Below are positions 33,576-44,364 of a DNA stretch of 64,000 nt, piece by piece. Position numbers and translations under genes: made by a program. The stretch is from Trinickia terrae (GTDB lineage: Bacteria; Pseudomonadota; Gammaproteobacteria; Burkholderiales; Burkholderiaceae), in contig NZ_SWJE01000011.1 in the NCBI RefSeq assembly GCF_005144415.1, forward strand, positions 124,001 to 188,000. Direction: 5' to 3'. The notes under the pieces are model-generated. The model did no database searches, was not told the DNA's origin, and worked only from the letters and a program-made list of their open reading frames with translations. Within the stretch, counting starts at the first letter, position 1. Each line of letters begins with the position of its first letter.

Positions 33576-34691
33576 ATGAAGATCTTCAAACTGCCCGATC
33601 TCGGCGAAGGCCTGCAGGAAGCGGAGATCGTCGAGTGGCATGTCAAGAGCGGCGAGGATGTCGGCGCGGACCAGCCGCTCGTCTCGGTCGAAACGGCGAA
33701 GGCGATCGTCGAAATTCCGTCGCCGCAAGCCGGCCGCATCGCGAAGCTGTTCGGCCAGCCCGGCGACATCGTCCATCTGGGCGCGCCGCTCGCCGCGTTC
33801 GAAGGCGAGGCCGACGAAGCCGATGCGGGCACGGTGGTCGGGCACATGGCGGTCGGCCAGCAGGTCGTGCAGGAAACGCCGGCCGCGCTGGGCGGCGGGG
33901 CGGGCGCGGGGGCCGGCGCGATCAAGGCGATCCCGGCGGCGCGGGCGCTCGCGCGCAAGCTCGACGTGGATCTGGCGATGGTGACGCCGTCGGGGCCGGA
34001 CGGCGTCATTACGCCGGCGGATGTGCAGCGCGTCGCGAAGGTCCTGGCCGAGCTGGGGCCGCCCGAAGTGCTGCGCGGCGTGCGGCGCGCGATGGCGCAG
34101 AACATGGCGCGCGCGCAGAACGAAGTGGCGGCCGCGACGGTGATCGACGACGCCGACATCCACGCGTGGGCGCCGCAAACCGACGTGACGATGCGCCTGA
34201 TCCGCGCGCTGGTGGCCGGATGCCGCGCCGAGCCGGGCCTCAACGCCTGGTTCGACGGGCACGCGGGGCGGCGTCACGTGCTCGCGAAGATCGATCTCGG
34301 CATCGCCGTCGATTTGCCGGATGGCCTCTTCGTGCCGGTGCTGCGCAACGTCGCGCATCGCGATGCGGCGGATCTGCGCGGCGGACTCGACCGCATGCGC
34401 GCCGACATCCGGGCGCGCAAGATTCCGCCCGACGAGATGCGCGGCAACACGATCACGCTCTCGAACTTCGGCATGATCGCCGGCAAGTACGCGGCGCCGA
34501 TCGTGGTGCCGCCGACGGTCGCGATCCTCGGCGCGGGGCGCATTCACGAGCAGGTGGTGGCGGCGGCCGGCGCTCCGGCCGTGCACCGGATGCTGCCGCT
34601 GAGCCTGACGTTCGACCATCGCGTGGTCACGGGCGGCGAGGCGGCGCGCTTTCTCGCGGCGGTGATCGCGGATTTGCAGCGGGCGCAGTAG
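33576..34691 (+). CDS. Dihydrolipoamide acyltransferase (E2) with single lipoyl domain
   Basis: A 371-residue E2. It has one lipoyl domain with Lys in VETAKAIVEIPS (residues about 44-55, where a DKA motif is usual and here it is AKA), a linker, a peripheral subunit-binding segment (IPAARALARKLDVDLAMVTPSGPDG), and the catalytic domain with LTFDHRVVTGG near the C-terminus. A GGGAGG site precedes ATG 33576. It is short for an E2, and no E3 (lipoamide dehydrogenase) gene follows in the window. Confidence 0.88.
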   Translation: MKIFKLPDLGEGLQEAEIVEWHVKSGEDVGADQPLVSVETAKAIVEIPSPQAGRIAKLFGQPGDIVHLGAPLAAFEGEADEADAGTVVGHMAVGQQVVQETPAALGGGAGAGAGAIKAIPAARALARKLDVDLAMVTPSGPDGVITPADVQRVAKVLAELGPPEVLRGVRRAMAQNMARAQNEVAAATVIDDADIHAWAPQTDVTMRLIRALVAGCRAEPGLNAWFDGHAGRRHVLAKIDLGIAVDLPDGLFVPVLRNVAHRDAADLRGGLDRMRADIRARKIPPDEMRGNTITLSNFGMIAGKYAAPIVVPPTVAILGAGRIHEQVVAAAGAPAVHRMLPLSLTFDHRVVTGGEAARFLAAVIADLQRAQ

Positions 34692-34816
34692 GGGCGCTTG
34701 CGCTCGCTCAGGCGTAGCGGCCGGCCAGGCTTACCCAAATCCCGTCTAGTCCCGAGCGTTCGCCAAAACGAACGTTTTTGCGAACAGTTGCAAGCCTTCA
34801 CCTAACGCAAGGTGAC

Positions 34817-34861
34817 ATACCCCCCTATCCTATATCGGTGATATACTCCCCCACGGTATAT
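34817..34861. promoter_or_regulatory. Two C5-tract operators upstream of dmeR
   Basis: ATACCCCCCTAT (34817-34828) and ATATACTCCCCCACGGTATAT (34841-34861) each contain a C5-6 run flanked by TA-rich arms. This is the site type known for RcnR/FrmR-family repressors (G/C tract with AT-rich flanks). They lie just before the dmeR ribosome site, fitting autoregulation of dmeRF. Confidence 0.72.
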
Positions 34862-34872
34862 CGGAGGCTGTC

Positions 34873-35145
34873 ATGAGCCACACAATTCGCGAAAAACAGA
34901 AGCTGCTCAATCGGGTTCGCCGCATAAAGGGACAAGTCGAGGCCATCGAGCGAGCGCTCGAGGAAGAGCAGGGCTGCGTGGATGTGCTGCAGCAAATCAC
35001 GAGCTGCCGGGGCGCAATGAATGGGTTGCTCGCCGTGGTGCTCGAGGACCACATCCGCACCCATCTTGTCGATGCAGAATCCGCTGACGAACACGGCAGC
35101 GGAACCGAGCAGCTCATCGAGGTAGTCCACAGCTACTTCAAGTAA
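34873..35145 (+). CDS. dmeR: RcnR/DmeR-type nickel/cobalt-responsive repressor
   Basis: A 90-residue all-helical metal-sensing repressor of the CsoR/RcnR family. The residues known to bind nickel or cobalt in E. coli RcnR are all present: His3, Cys35, His60 and His64. This distinguishes it from FrmR and CsoR types. GGAGG lies just before ATG 34873. It precedes dmeF by nine bases, and the C-tract operators sit immediately upstream, so metal should release it from the dmeRF promoter. Confidence 0.9.
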   Translation: MSHTIREKQKLLNRVRRIKGQVEAIERALEEEQGCVDVLQQITSCRGAMNGLLAVVLEDHIRTHLVDAESADEHGSGTEQLIEVVHSYFK

Positions 35146-35154
35146 GAGGGAAAC

Positions 35155-36462
<1,308 letters not shown>

Positions 36463-36465
36463 GCG

Positions 36466-36666
36466 ATGGCGCTCAAGTCGCCGTGCATCGACGTATGCGC
36501 CTTCGATGGCAAGACCGGGCTCTGCCTCGGCTGCTTTCGTACCCGCGACGAAATTCGGGGTTGGAAGAAGATGACTGACCACCGGCGCCATCAGGTTCTG
36601 AATGACAGATCTCGGCGACAGGCAAAGTTGGTGCGTGAGACGTCGACAGTTCCGGCGGAAGATTAA
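36466..36666 (+). CDS. DUF1289 domain protein
   Basis: A 66-residue Cys-rich protein with the DUF1289 pattern: CIDVCAFDGKTGLCLGCFRT, then EIRGWKKM. The four conserved Cys residues look like a metal site. It starts four bases after dmeF and is probably co-transcribed, which would place it in a metal response; function is unknown. Confidence 0.85.
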   Translation: MALKSPCIDVCAFDGKTGLCLGCFRTRDEIRGWKKMTDHRRHQVLNDRSRRQAKLVRETSTVPAED

Positions 36667-36780
36667 AAGGACTGGGTGACGGAGAGCGTGCACTGCTCAT
36701 GGGGCGCCGCGTCGACGGCTCCATATCGCCCTTCGCCGGATACACCAACACGATGCAATGCGCCGTCCTGGAAAGCGTGA

Positions 36781-37833
36781 CTACGCCGTTTCGCGCTCGA
36801 TCAGCGTAAAGCCGACATCGACCTTGCGCGCCTTGCCCGCGCCCGTCTCGATCTTGTCAATCAGCATCGACGCCGCGAGCATGCCGATCCGCGTGCCGTC
36901 GATGCGGATGGTCGTGAGCGGCGGATCGGTGTCGGCGGCGAAGTTCTGGTCGCCGTAGCCGATGACCTTGAGCTGTTGCGGGACGGCCAGGCCGCGGTGG
37001 CGCGCTTCCATCAGCACGCCGAGCGCCATGATGTCGGCGCCGCAATAGACGGCGTCGATGCCCGGATGCTCTTCGAGCAGGCGGGCCAGCGCGCGGCGGC
37101 CGTCACCGAGGTTCGCGGGCGAGGCGACCGAGACGATGGGGATGCCCTCGGCGTTTTCGAATGACTTGACGAAGGCCTGGGCGCGCACTTGCGCGCGGTG
37201 GTCGCCGGGCGTCACGACCGCGGGACGCCGCGCGCCGCGTTCCTGCAGATAGCGCGCCGCCGCTTCGCCAACTTTCTGATGCGAGAAGCCCACGAGCATG
37301 TCGAGCGGCGAGCGCGTGATGTCCCACGTCTCGACGACGGGGATGCCGGCCGCGCGCAGCTTTTGCCGCGCGTGCTCCGAATGCACGACGCCGGTCAGGA
37401 CAATGCCGGCGGGACGCCGGCCGACGATCGCATCGAGCAGCGCATCCTCGCGCGATTCGTCGTAGCCGCTCTGGCCGATCAGGAGCTGGTAGCCGGCCTC
37501 GGCCAGCTCGGCGGTCAGCGCGGCGACGGTTTCCTGGAACACGCTGCCCGCGATCGCCGGGATCAGCGCGACGATCAGGCGGCTGCGGTTCGACGCCAGC
37601 GAGCCGGCGATCAGGTCGGGCGTGTAGCCGGTTTGCCGGACGGCTTCGCGCACGCGCTCGAGTGTTTCGCTCGATACGAGCTCGGGCGTATTGAGCGCCC
37701 GCGAGACCGTCACCTTGGTCACGCCGATCAGCTCGGCGAGGTCGCTCAAGGTCACGCGCCCGGTGCTCTTGCGGGCGCGCCGCGCGGCGGGGCGCGGTGC
37801 TTGCGGAAGTTGCGGCGTCGGGGTCTTGGTCAC
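36781..37833 (-). CDS. LacI-family regulator, probably of the galactarate operon
   Basis: A 350-residue repressor: a basic N-terminal extension, then the helix-turn-helix (TLSDLAELIGVTKVTVSRAL at about residues 28-47), hinge, and the periplasmic-binding-like effector domain. It begins with GTG 37833, whose AAGG site is inside the end of the toxin gene, five bases upstream. Because of the LacI-type palindrome at 38561-38574 in front of garD, it probably controls the galactarate operon. The inducer is likely a sugar acid. Confidence 0.87.
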   Translation of the reverse strand: MTKTPTPQLPQAPRPAARRARKSTGRVTLSDLAELIGVTKVTVSRALNTPELVSSETLERVREAVRQTGYTPDLIAGSLASNRSRLIVALIPAIAGSVFQETVAALTAELAEAGYQLLIGQSGYDESREDALLDAIVGRRPAGIVLTGVVHSEHARQKLRAAGIPVVETWDITRSPLDMLVGFSHQKVGEAAARYLQERGARRPAVVTPGDHRAQVRAQAFVKSFENAEGIPIVSVASPANLGDGRRALARLLEEHPGIDAVYCGADIMALGVLMEARHRGLAVPQQLKVIGYGDQNFAADTDPPLTTIRIDGTRIGMLAASMLIDKIETGAGKARKVDVGFTLIERETA

Positions 37834-37838
37834 GGCTT

Positions 37839-38204
37839 CTAAACCTTGTAGGGCACACGCACACCCGGTTCGTCCGCCGGAAAATCCTTCGTATTGCGCG
37901 AAACGAGCAACAGCGAATTCACTTGCGCGGACGCCCAGACAATCGCGTCGGGCAAGCGAATCCGCTTCTCTTGGCGAATCGCGACCGCGCGATTCGCGAT
38001 CGCGTTGTCCACGGCGATGATGTCAAATGAGTTCAGCCATAAGCGAATCGCCCTGGCTTCGTTCGCCGTTGCACCAGCGAGAACTTCCATCCACGTGATC
38101 GTGCTGATTGCTCGAGACTCATAGCGCGACAGCTCCTTCTGGGCCGCGCCGATGCCGCCGAGGTAATCGATCAGGATGTTCGTGTCGAAAAGGGCTTTTA
38201 CCAT
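37839..38204 (-). CDS. PIN-domain toxin (VapC-like)
   Basis: A 121-residue PIN ribonuclease. Acidic residues are in the expected places: LFDTNILIDY at the N-terminus, Glu in TWMEVLAG, and LPDAIVWASA toward the C-terminus. The ATG at 38204 lies inside the antitoxin gene end, so the two are translationally coupled. The next gene on this strand (LacI-type) begins only five bases after its stop. Confidence 0.88.
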   Translation of the reverse strand: MVKALFDTNILIDYLGGIGAAQKELSRYESRAISTITWMEVLAGATANEARAIRLWLNSFDIIAVDNAIANRAVAIRQEKRIRLPDAIVWASAQVNSLLLVSRNTKDFPADEPGVRVPYKV

Positions 38205-38416
38205 TCCGAGCGCAACTCCTGCTGGTATTCGAGGCCGTCGATTTTCTTGCTCTTCCACAGGCCGAAAACGTCGGCCCCGCGCAAGCGCTTGTGATCCGCG
38301 ATATAGGCCTCGATCGCGTCGCGGATGAGCGCGGCACGAGGGCGCTGCTCTTCCTCCACGAGGGCTGCGAGCGCTTCGAGCTGTGTATCGGGTATGTCAA
38401 CCAGGACTCGGCTCAT
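38198..38416 (-). CDS. Ribbon-helix-helix antitoxin partner
   Basis: A 72-residue protein with an N-terminal RHH segment (SRVLVDIPDTQLEALAALVE) and a C-terminal part that would bind the toxin. GGAG lies six bases before ATG 38416; the upstream ATG at 38422 is less well placed. It precedes and overlaps the PIN toxin, the standard order. The likely autoregulatory palindrome lies at 38434-38452. Confidence 0.84.
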   Translation of the reverse strand: MSRVLVDIPDTQLEALAALVEEEQRPRAALIRDAIEAYIADHKRLRGADVFGLWKSKKIDGLEYQQELRSEW

Positions 38417-38433
38417 TGCCATCTCCGTTGAGT

Positions 38434-38452
38434 GATATACATATCGTATATC
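38434..38452. promoter_or_regulatory. Operator of the toxin-antitoxin pair
   Basis: GATATAC, five bases, GTATATC: a perfect inverted repeat 18 bases before the antitoxin start, in an AT-rich stretch. This is the expected site for an RHH antitoxin. Confidence 0.7.
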
Positions 38453-38560
38453 AATGCGATTGCCCGTGCAAACGGGACGCAATGCCTTCGAGCACCGCCC
38501 GATGCATCCCCAAAAATCCCGCTGGCAATTCTCCCCGAAGCGTACTAGCATGGCATCCAA

Positions 38561-38587
38561 TGTTACCGGTTACATAAACCGGTAACA
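38561..38587. promoter_or_regulatory. LacI/GntR-type operator before garD
   Basis: TGTTACCGGTTACA (38561-38574) is a LacI-type palindrome with central CCGG. A second half, AACCGGTAACA, follows at 38577-38587, so GTTACCGGTT and AACCGGTAAC also form a ten-base inverted repeat. It lies about 70-95 bases before garD and 145 bases upstream of the antitoxin start on the other strand. Confidence 0.75.
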
Positions 38588-38655
38588 CCCCACATATGAA
38601 ATACCAAAGGAGACGGCCGCGCAGCGCCGCGCGCGGCTACGGAGGACTCGACCGC

Positions 38656-40203
38656 ATGCTCCAGGCAACCACGCATTTCAACGGCTCGCTCATCAAGCTC
38701 AATGACGCCGACAACGTCCTGATCGCACGCGAGACGCTCGCCATCGGCCAGCAGGTGCGCGTCGGCGAAACGTCGGTGCGCATGCGCGCGCAGATCGCGC
38801 CGGGCCACAAGGTCGCGGGGCAGCGAATCGCGCGCGGCGAGCCGATCCGCAAGTACAACGCGGTCATCGGCCGCGCGGCGCGCGATATCGAAGCGGGCGA
38901 GCACGTCCATGCGCACAACATCGAGCTGATCGACTTCGAGCGCGATCCGGGCTTCGGCCTCGACGTGCGTCCCGTCGACTACGTTCCCGAGTCCGGGCGC
39001 GCCACCTTCGACGGCATCGTGCGGCCGGACGGGCGCGTCGCCACGCGCAATTTCATCGGCATTCTCGCGTCGGTCAACTGCTCGGCGACGGCCATCAAGC
39101 ACATTGCCGCGTGGTTCACGCCGGAGCGTCTCGCGGCTTATCCGAACGTGGACGGCGTGGTCGCGTTCGCGCAGACGAGCGGCTGTGGGATGTCCTCGCC
39201 AAGCGAGCATTTCGACGTCCTGCGGCGCACGCTGGCCGGTTATGCGCGTCATCCGAACCTGGCGGGCGTATTGGTCGTCGGGCTGGGTTGCGAGCGCAAC
39301 CAGGTGGCCGGCCTGCTCGAATCGCAGGGACTGGAGGCCGGCCGTGCGCTGCACGCGCTCGTGATGCAGGACACGGGCGGCACGCGCGCGACGATCGAAG
39401 CGGGCATCTCCGCGATCCAGCAGATGCTGCCGGCCGCGAACGACATCGTGCGGCGTCCGGTGAGCGCGAGCCATCTGAAAATCGGCCTCGAATGCGGCGG
39501 CTCGGACGGGTTTTCCGGCATCACGGCCAATCCCGCGCTCGGCGCGGCGATGGATCTGCTCGTGCGTCACGGCGGCACCGCGATCCTCTCGGAGACGCCG
39601 GAGATCCACGGCGTCGAGTACATGCTCACGCGCCGCGCGGTGACGCCCGAAGTCGGCCAGAAGCTGCTCGACCGGCTCGCGTGGTGGGAGCGCTATACGC
39701 GCGGCCACAATGGCCAGTTCAACGGCGTGGTCGGGCCTGGCAACCAGCAGGGCGGCCTCGCCAACATCTTCGAGAAGTCGCTCGGCTCCGCGATGAAGGG
39801 CGGCACCACGCCGCTGCAGGCGGTCTACGAGTACGCCGAGCCGATCGATCGCGCGGGCTTCGTGTTCATGGATTCGCCGGGCTACGACCCGGTCGCCGTG
39901 ACGGGGCAGATCGCGAGCGGCGCGAACCTCATCTGCTTCACCACCGGCCGCGGCTCGATGTTCGGCTCGAAGCCCGCGCCGACGCTCAAGCTCGCGAGCA
40001 ACACGCCGATGTTCACGCGGCTTGCCGAGGACATGGACATCAACTGCGGCCTCGTGCTCGACGGCGAGCGCTCGATCGAAGCGATGGGGCAGGATATCTT
40101 CGAGCACATCCTGCGCGCCGCCTCGGGCGAGCGCACCAAGAGCGAATTGCTGGGCCTGGGAGACCATGAGTTCGTGCCGTGGCACATGGGCATCGTGAGC
40201 TGA
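38656..40203 (+). CDS. garD: Galactarate dehydratase (UxaA family)
   Basis: A 515-residue UxaA-family dehydratase. Visible are an N-terminal SAF-like domain (about 1-95), then the catalytic part with NCSAT, QTSGCGM and GCERNQ segments typical of altronate/galactarate dehydratases, and GGSDGFSG. Identity as galactarate dehydratase rests on the next two genes (GudP-type permease and GarL aldolase). The start is ATG 38656 with GGAGGA before it; ATG 38596 would add 20 residues. A LacI-type operator precedes it. Confidence 0.87.
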   Translation: MLQATTHFNGSLIKLNDADNVLIARETLAIGQQVRVGETSVRMRAQIAPGHKVAGQRIARGEPIRKYNAVIGRAARDIEAGEHVHAHNIELIDFERDPGFGLDVRPVDYVPESGRATFDGIVRPDGRVATRNFIGILASVNCSATAIKHIAAWFTPERLAAYPNVDGVVAFAQTSGCGMSSPSEHFDVLRRTLAGYARHPNLAGVLVVGLGCERNQVAGLLESQGLEAGRALHALVMQDTGGTRATIEAGISAIQQMLPAANDIVRRPVSASHLKIGLECGGSDGFSGITANPALGAAMDLLVRHGGTAILSETPEIHGVEYMLTRRAVTPEVGQKLLDRLAWWERYTRGHNGQFNGVVGPGNQQGGLANIFEKSLGSAMKGGTTPLQAVYEYAEPIDRAGFVFMDSPGYDPVAVTGQIASGANLICFTTGRGSMFGSKPAPTLKLASNTPMFTRLAEDMDINCGLVLDGERSIEAMGQDIFEHILRAASGERTKSELLGLGDHEFVPWHMGIVS

Positions 40204-40317
40204 GCGAGCCGACGATCGAGCCGCTTTAGCTTTATTTGGCACAGGTCATCGCGAACGGACGCCTCGAAGCGTCGCGCGATGCGAAGACGTGCAAGACAGA
40301 ACGACCGGAGACAAGAC

Positions 40318-41658
40318 ATGCAGGATGCTTCGCAGCAGCCGCGCTCGAAAGTGCGCTGGCTGGTGGCCGGCCTGATGTGGGCCGCGATCGCAATCAACTA
40401 TATCGACCGCACCGTGCTATCGGCGGCTGCGCCGCACATCCAGTCGGAGTTCGGCCTGGGCGCGATGGAGATGGGCATCGTGATGTCCGCGTTCTTCTGG
40501 TCCTACGCGCTGCTGCAATTGCCCGCCGGCATGCTCGCCGACCGCTTCGGGCAGAAGAAAGTGCTCGGGTTCTCGGTGTTCTGGTGGTCGGCGGCCACGG
40601 CCGTCACCGGGTTCGCGACCGGGTTCAAATCGCTCGTGGCGTTGCGCGTCGCGCTCGGAGCCGGAGAAGCGGGCGCTTATCCGAGCAACGCGGGCATTAC
40701 CTCGAAGTGGTTCCCGCGCCAGGAGCGCGCGACCGTGGCCGGCATCTTCGACAGCGGCTCGAAGCTCGGCGGCGCCATCGCGATGCCGCTGATCGCCTTC
40801 CTGCTCGCGATCTTCGACTGGCGGATCACGTTCGCGATCACCGGCTTGCTCGGCATCGCGTGGTTCGCCGTCTGGCAATTCACGTTCACGGATTCGCCTG
40901 CCGCGCACAAGCGCGTGAATGCAGCCGAGCTCGCGCACATCCGGGAAGGCCAGGCCGCGCGGCTCCATGACGACGACAGCGCTCCGCCGCCCTGGCGCAA
41001 GCTGCTCGCGCACCGCAACATCTGGGCGATGTGCATCGGCTTCTTCATGATCAACTACAACTCGTACTTCTTCATCACGTGGCTGCCGACCTATCTCGTC
41101 AAGGCGCGCGGCCTCTCGATGATGGAGATGGGGATCATGGCGTCGCTGCCGCTGTTGGCCTCGATCGTCGTGGAGATTTTCGCGGGCTGGGCGTCCGATC
41201 GCGTCCATCACTCGGGCAAGCTCTCGCTCACCGCGACGCGCAAGCTCTTTCTCGTCATCGGGCTCGTGATGGCGTCGAGCATCGGGCTCGCGGCGTTCGC
41301 GCATTCCGCCGCGATGGCTGTCGTGCTGCTGTGCATCGCCAAGTCAGGGACGACGGTTGCCGCCTCGCAAGTGTGGGCGCTGCCGAGCGACGTGGCGCCG
41401 CGCAACGCGGTGTCGATGGTGGCCGGCGTGCAGAACACCGTGTCGAACATCGGCGGCGTGGTGGGGCCGATCGTGACGGGCGCCATCGTTGGCGCGACCG
41501 GCTCGTTCATTCCCGCGCTCGTGTTCTCCTCGGCGCTGATCGGGCTCGCGATTCTCAACTACCTGTTCCTGCTCGGCAAAGTGGAGCCGATCCGATTCGA
41601 CGACAATCCTATGGAGCTTGATGCACATGTCGAGAGAAATGCCGATCTCAGCGCATAA
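40318..41658 (+). CDS. gudP: MFS permease for galactarate/glucarate (GudP type)
   Basis: A 446-residue MFS transporter of the anion:cation symporter family, with twelve hydrophobic segments. The typical signature [16 protein letters not shown] and the loop [12 protein letters not shown] are present. The neighbours garD and garL point to sugar-acid uptake. It ends 32 bases into the garL gene by overlap, so it is in the same operon. Confidence 0.88.
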   Translation: MQDASQQPRSKVRWLVAGLMWAAIAINYIDRTVLSAAAPHIQSEFGLGAMEMGIVMSAFFWSYALLQLPAGMLADRFGQKKVLGFSVFWWSAATAVTGFATGFKSLVALRVALGAGEAGAYPSNAGITSKWFPRQERATVAGIFDSGSKLGGAIAMPLIAFLLAIFDWRITFAITGLLGIAWFAVWQFTFTDSPAAHKRVNAAELAHIREGQAARLHDDDSAPPPWRKLLAHRNIWAMCIGFFMINYNSYFFITWLPTYLVKARGLSMMEMGIMASLPLLASIVVEIFAGWASDRVHHSGKLSLTATRKLFLVIGLVMASSIGLAAFAHSAAMAVVLLCIAKSGTTVAASQVWALPSDVAPRNAVSMVAGVQNTVSNIGGVVGPIVTGAIVGATGSFIPALVFSSALIGLAILNYLFLLGKVEPIRFDDNPMELDAHVERNADLSA

Positions 41659-42421
41659 CCCGTTCAAGGCCGCACTCGCGCAAAAGCAGCGGCAGATCGG
41701 CTTCTGGCTTTCGATGGCCGACGGCTATCTGTCGGAAATCAGCGCGACCGCCGGTTTCGACTGGCTGTTGATCGACGGCGAGCATGCGCCGAACGATGTG
41801 CGCAGCATCCTCGCGCAGTTGCAGGCCGTCGCGCCTTACCGTGCGGAAGCGGTGGTGCGGCCCGTCAACGGCGATCCTGCGCTGATCAAGCGGCTGCTTG
41901 ACATTGGCGCGCGCAACCTGCTCGTGCCGATGATCGATACCGCGGATCAGGCGCGCGCGGCCGTGTCCGCCGTGCGCTATCCGCCGCACGGCACGCGCGG
42001 CGTGGGCAGCGCGGCCGCCCGGGCGTCGCGCTGGGGCGCGCGCACCGATTATGTGAACATCGCCGATGATGAAACCTGCGTGCTCGTGCAGGCGGAAACC
42101 GCGACCGCGCTCAAGAACCTCGATGCGATCTGCGAAGTCGACGGCGTCGACGGCGTGTTCATCGGCCCGGCGGATCTGGCGGCGTCGATGGGGCATCGCG
42201 GCAAGCCGGGGCATCCCGACGTGCAGCAGGCCATCGATGCAGCGATGCGCACGATCGTTGCGTCGGGCAAGGCGGCCGGCACGCTGACGACGGATCCGGC
42301 GCTCGCGCGGCATTACCTCGAGCTGGGCTGCACGTTCGTGGCGACCGGCGTCGACATCGTGATGTTCGCCAACGCGGCGCGCAAGCTCGCCAGCGAATTC
42401 GTCGAGCCGCGCGCGATGTAG
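41627..42421 (+). CDS. garL: 5-keto-4-deoxy-D-glucarate aldolase (GarL, HpcH/HpaI family)
   Basis: A 264-residue class II aldolase that splits the product of garD. It aligns well with E. coli Gar[63 protein letters not shown] and the later [15 protein letters not shown]. The catalytic His lies in DGEHAPND and the metal ligands are in the VQAE and GPADL segments. Start choices: ATG 41627 (chosen), ATG 41621 or ATG 41639. It overlaps the permease gene. Confidence 0.92.
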   Translation: MSREMPISAHNPFKAALAQKQRQIGFWLSMADGYLSEISATAGFDWLLIDGEHAPNDVRSILAQLQAVAPYRAEAVVRPVNGDPALIKRLLDIGARNLLVPMIDTADQARAAVSAVRYPPHGTRGVGSAAARASRWGARTDYVNIADDETCVLVQAETATALKNLDAICEVDGVDGVFIGPADLAASMGHRGKPGHPDVQQAIDAAMRTIVASGKAAGTLTTDPALARHYLELGCTFVATGVDIVMFANAARKLASEFVEPRAM

Positions 42422-42466
42422 CTTGCTTGTCGCGATACGGCTTGCCATAGAGAGAGGAGACAACAC

Positions 42467-43777
42467 ATGCAGGGTAACGAAGCCCGCGGCAGCGTATCGC
42501 CGCAACGCGCGCAGACCGCTTCCCACGTCGCGCTGCTCAAGTCGCACTGGCGCATCGTTTTCGCCGCGACCGCCGGCTGGGCGCTCGACGCGTTCGACTT
42601 CACGATCCTGCTGTTCCTGATCCCGCATCTGGGCAAGGTGTTCAACGTCGGCTTGCCCGCCATGGCGCTCGTGGTGACGGCCACCGGTTTCGCCAAGATC
42701 GCGGGCACGATCGGCTGGGGGCTCGCCGCCGACCGCTTCGGCCGCAAGCTCGCCTTCATGGCGGCCGTGCTCTGGTTCTCGTGCGCGGCGGGCTTGAGCG
42801 GGCTGGCCTGGAGCTACGCGTCGTTCATGGTGATGCGGATCCTGTTCGGCATGGGCTTCGGGGGCGAATGGACGGCCTCCGTTTCGCTGCTGATGGAAAC
42901 CGTGCCGGACAAAGTCCGGCCGCTCGCCTCGGGGATCATGGTCGCGGGCTACGAATTCGGCTACATGCTGGCCGCGCTTGCGTTTCACTTCGTGTTTCCG
43001 GTGCTCGGCTGGCGCTGGATGTTCTTTCTCGGCGTGCTGCCGGCGCTGCTCACGCTGTTCCTGCGGCGCAATGTGCAGGAGTCGCCCGATTGGGCCCGCA
43101 AGCATCGCGGCGAGCAAGCCCACGGCGCGTTCAGCACGTTCACGTTCAATCCGGCAGTCCTCCAGTCATGGCTCTTTTCCGCGGCGATCAACTTCATGCT
43201 CTGGGCCGTGCAGGTGCTGTACCCGACGTTCCTCCTTACCGTCCAGCATCTCGACTCGAGCCGGATCTTCCCGTTCGTGGTGGCGTACTCGGTGGGCTCG
43301 GTGATCGGCAAGCCGCTCTCGGGCTATGCCGCGAGCCGGATCGGCGAACGGCTGACGATCGTGCTCTTCCTCGCCGTCGTCATTCCGTCGACGGTGCTGT
43401 ATACGCTCGTGTCGAGCCACTTGCTGCTCGGCGTTGGAGCCTTCTGCATGGGCATGTTCGCGAATGGCCTGTTCGGCATCCTGCCGCTCTATCAATCGCG
43501 GCGTTTCCCGGTGGCGGGGCGCGCCACCGGGATCGGCATCAGCTATGCGATGACGGCCGTCAGCGTCGTTGCGCCGTACGCGATTGCCCTGGTGACGCCG
43601 TCGCTCGGCTTGAAGTTCGGCATGGCGTCGTTCATTGCGGGCGGTGCGGTGCTGATGATCGCGATCAGTCTCTTCAATGCCGAGCGCTGGATGCCGCGTG
43701 ATGAGCGCAAGGCGGCGGATGATGTGCGGACCAGCGACGAGCGCGAGGCATGGGTGGTCGGTGGCGCGTCGCAGTGA
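42467..43777 (+). CDS. MFS transporter, sialate/aromatic-acid symporter type
   Basis: A 436-residue MFS protein with twelve hydrophobic segments. The N-terminal GWALDAFDFTILLFLIP and WGLAADRFGRKLAF segments match the AAHS/SHS symporter branch. It starts 46 bases after garL with a clear GAGAGGAGA site, so it is likely in the same operon and may import a second acidic substrate. The substrate is not inferable. Confidence 0.85.
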   Translation: MQGNEARGSVSPQRAQTASHVALLKSHWRIVFAATAGWALDAFDFTILLFLIPHLGKVFNVGLPAMALVVTATGFAKIAGTIGWGLAADRFGRKLAFMAAVLWFSCAAGLSGLAWSYASFMVMRILFGMGFGGEWTASVSLLMETVPDKVRPLASGIMVAGYEFGYMLAALAFHFVFPVLGWRWMFFLGVLPALLTLFLRRNVQESPDWARKHRGEQAHGAFSTFTFNPAVLQSWLFSAAINFMLWAVQVLYPTFLLTVQHLDSSRIFPFVVAYSVGSVIGKPLSGYAASRIGERLTIVLFLAVVIPSTVLYTLVSSHLLLGVGAFCMGMFANGLFGILPLYQSRRFPVAGRATGIGISYAMTAVSVVAPYAIALVTPSLGLKFGMASFIAGGAVLMIAISLFNAERWMPRDERKAADDVRTSDEREAWVVGGASQ

Positions 43778-43813
43778 ATGCAGTGGCGGGTTTTGGGTCT
43801 GGTTGGGTTTGTC

Positions 43814-44016
43814 GAGCAACTTTGAATTCGTGGCGGTGCGTATAGTCCGTCCCTGCCCGGGACCGGGGTCACTTTGGTCTTGCCCAAAGTAACCAAAGGC
43901 GTGTCCTGGGCGGACGGCCTTGGCCGAAGCGCACTCAGTCCTGTTGTCGGTATCGTTCTGTGGGCAACTGTTACCGCGCGCGGTACGTCCCGTTAGCACG
44001 CGGCACGGAATGGCGC
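43814..44016. repeat. Left arm of a 203-bp inverted repeat
   Basis: This arm matches the reverse complement of 44161-44364 at roughly 88% identity by eye. Landmarks are GTCCGTCCCTGCCCGGGAC and TCAGTCCTGTTGTCGGTATC. It is in a 700-base gap with no gene after the second MFS gene. Short open frames inside it (with GKTKVTPVPGRDG) are typical spurious products of a dispersed repeat. The spacer is 144 bases. Confidence 0.85.
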
Positions 44017-44160
44017 TGCGTCGAAACAAAGCAAGCGCATCGGTTTAGCGACGCCGCATGTTGACTACGATTGAGAACAAGCACGAGCGCACGGCGCAGC
44101 ATCGCAAGACAAACGTCTTTGGGCCTTGCCTGACCATCAGTATTGATTTGATTCGAATCG

Positions 44161-44364
44161 GCGCCATTCCGTGCCGCGTGCTAACGGGACGCACGGCGAG
44201 CGGTAACAGTGGCCCACAGAACGATACCGACAACAGGACTGAGTGCGCTTCGGCCGAGGCTGTCCGCCGAGGACGCGCTTTTGGTTACTTTTGGCAAGGA
44301 CAAAAGTGACCCCGGTCCCGGGCAGGGACGGACTATACGGAACGGCGCGATATCAAAGTTGCTC
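44161..44364. repeat. Right arm of the 203-bp inverted repeat
   Basis: The inverse copy of 43814-44016, ending in GTTGCTC immediately before the GCCAAC tract. The arms diverge by point differences, so this is an old or independently inserted pair. The family appears to be a dispersed Burkholderiaceae repeat; I cannot run the genome comparison. Confidence 0.85.

Noticed and set aside
43543-44030. Short open frames in and around the inverted repeat (for example those with GKTKVTPVPGRDG)
   Set aside because: They lie inside repeat arms, appear in both arms, and lack ribosome sites; treated as repeat, not genes.
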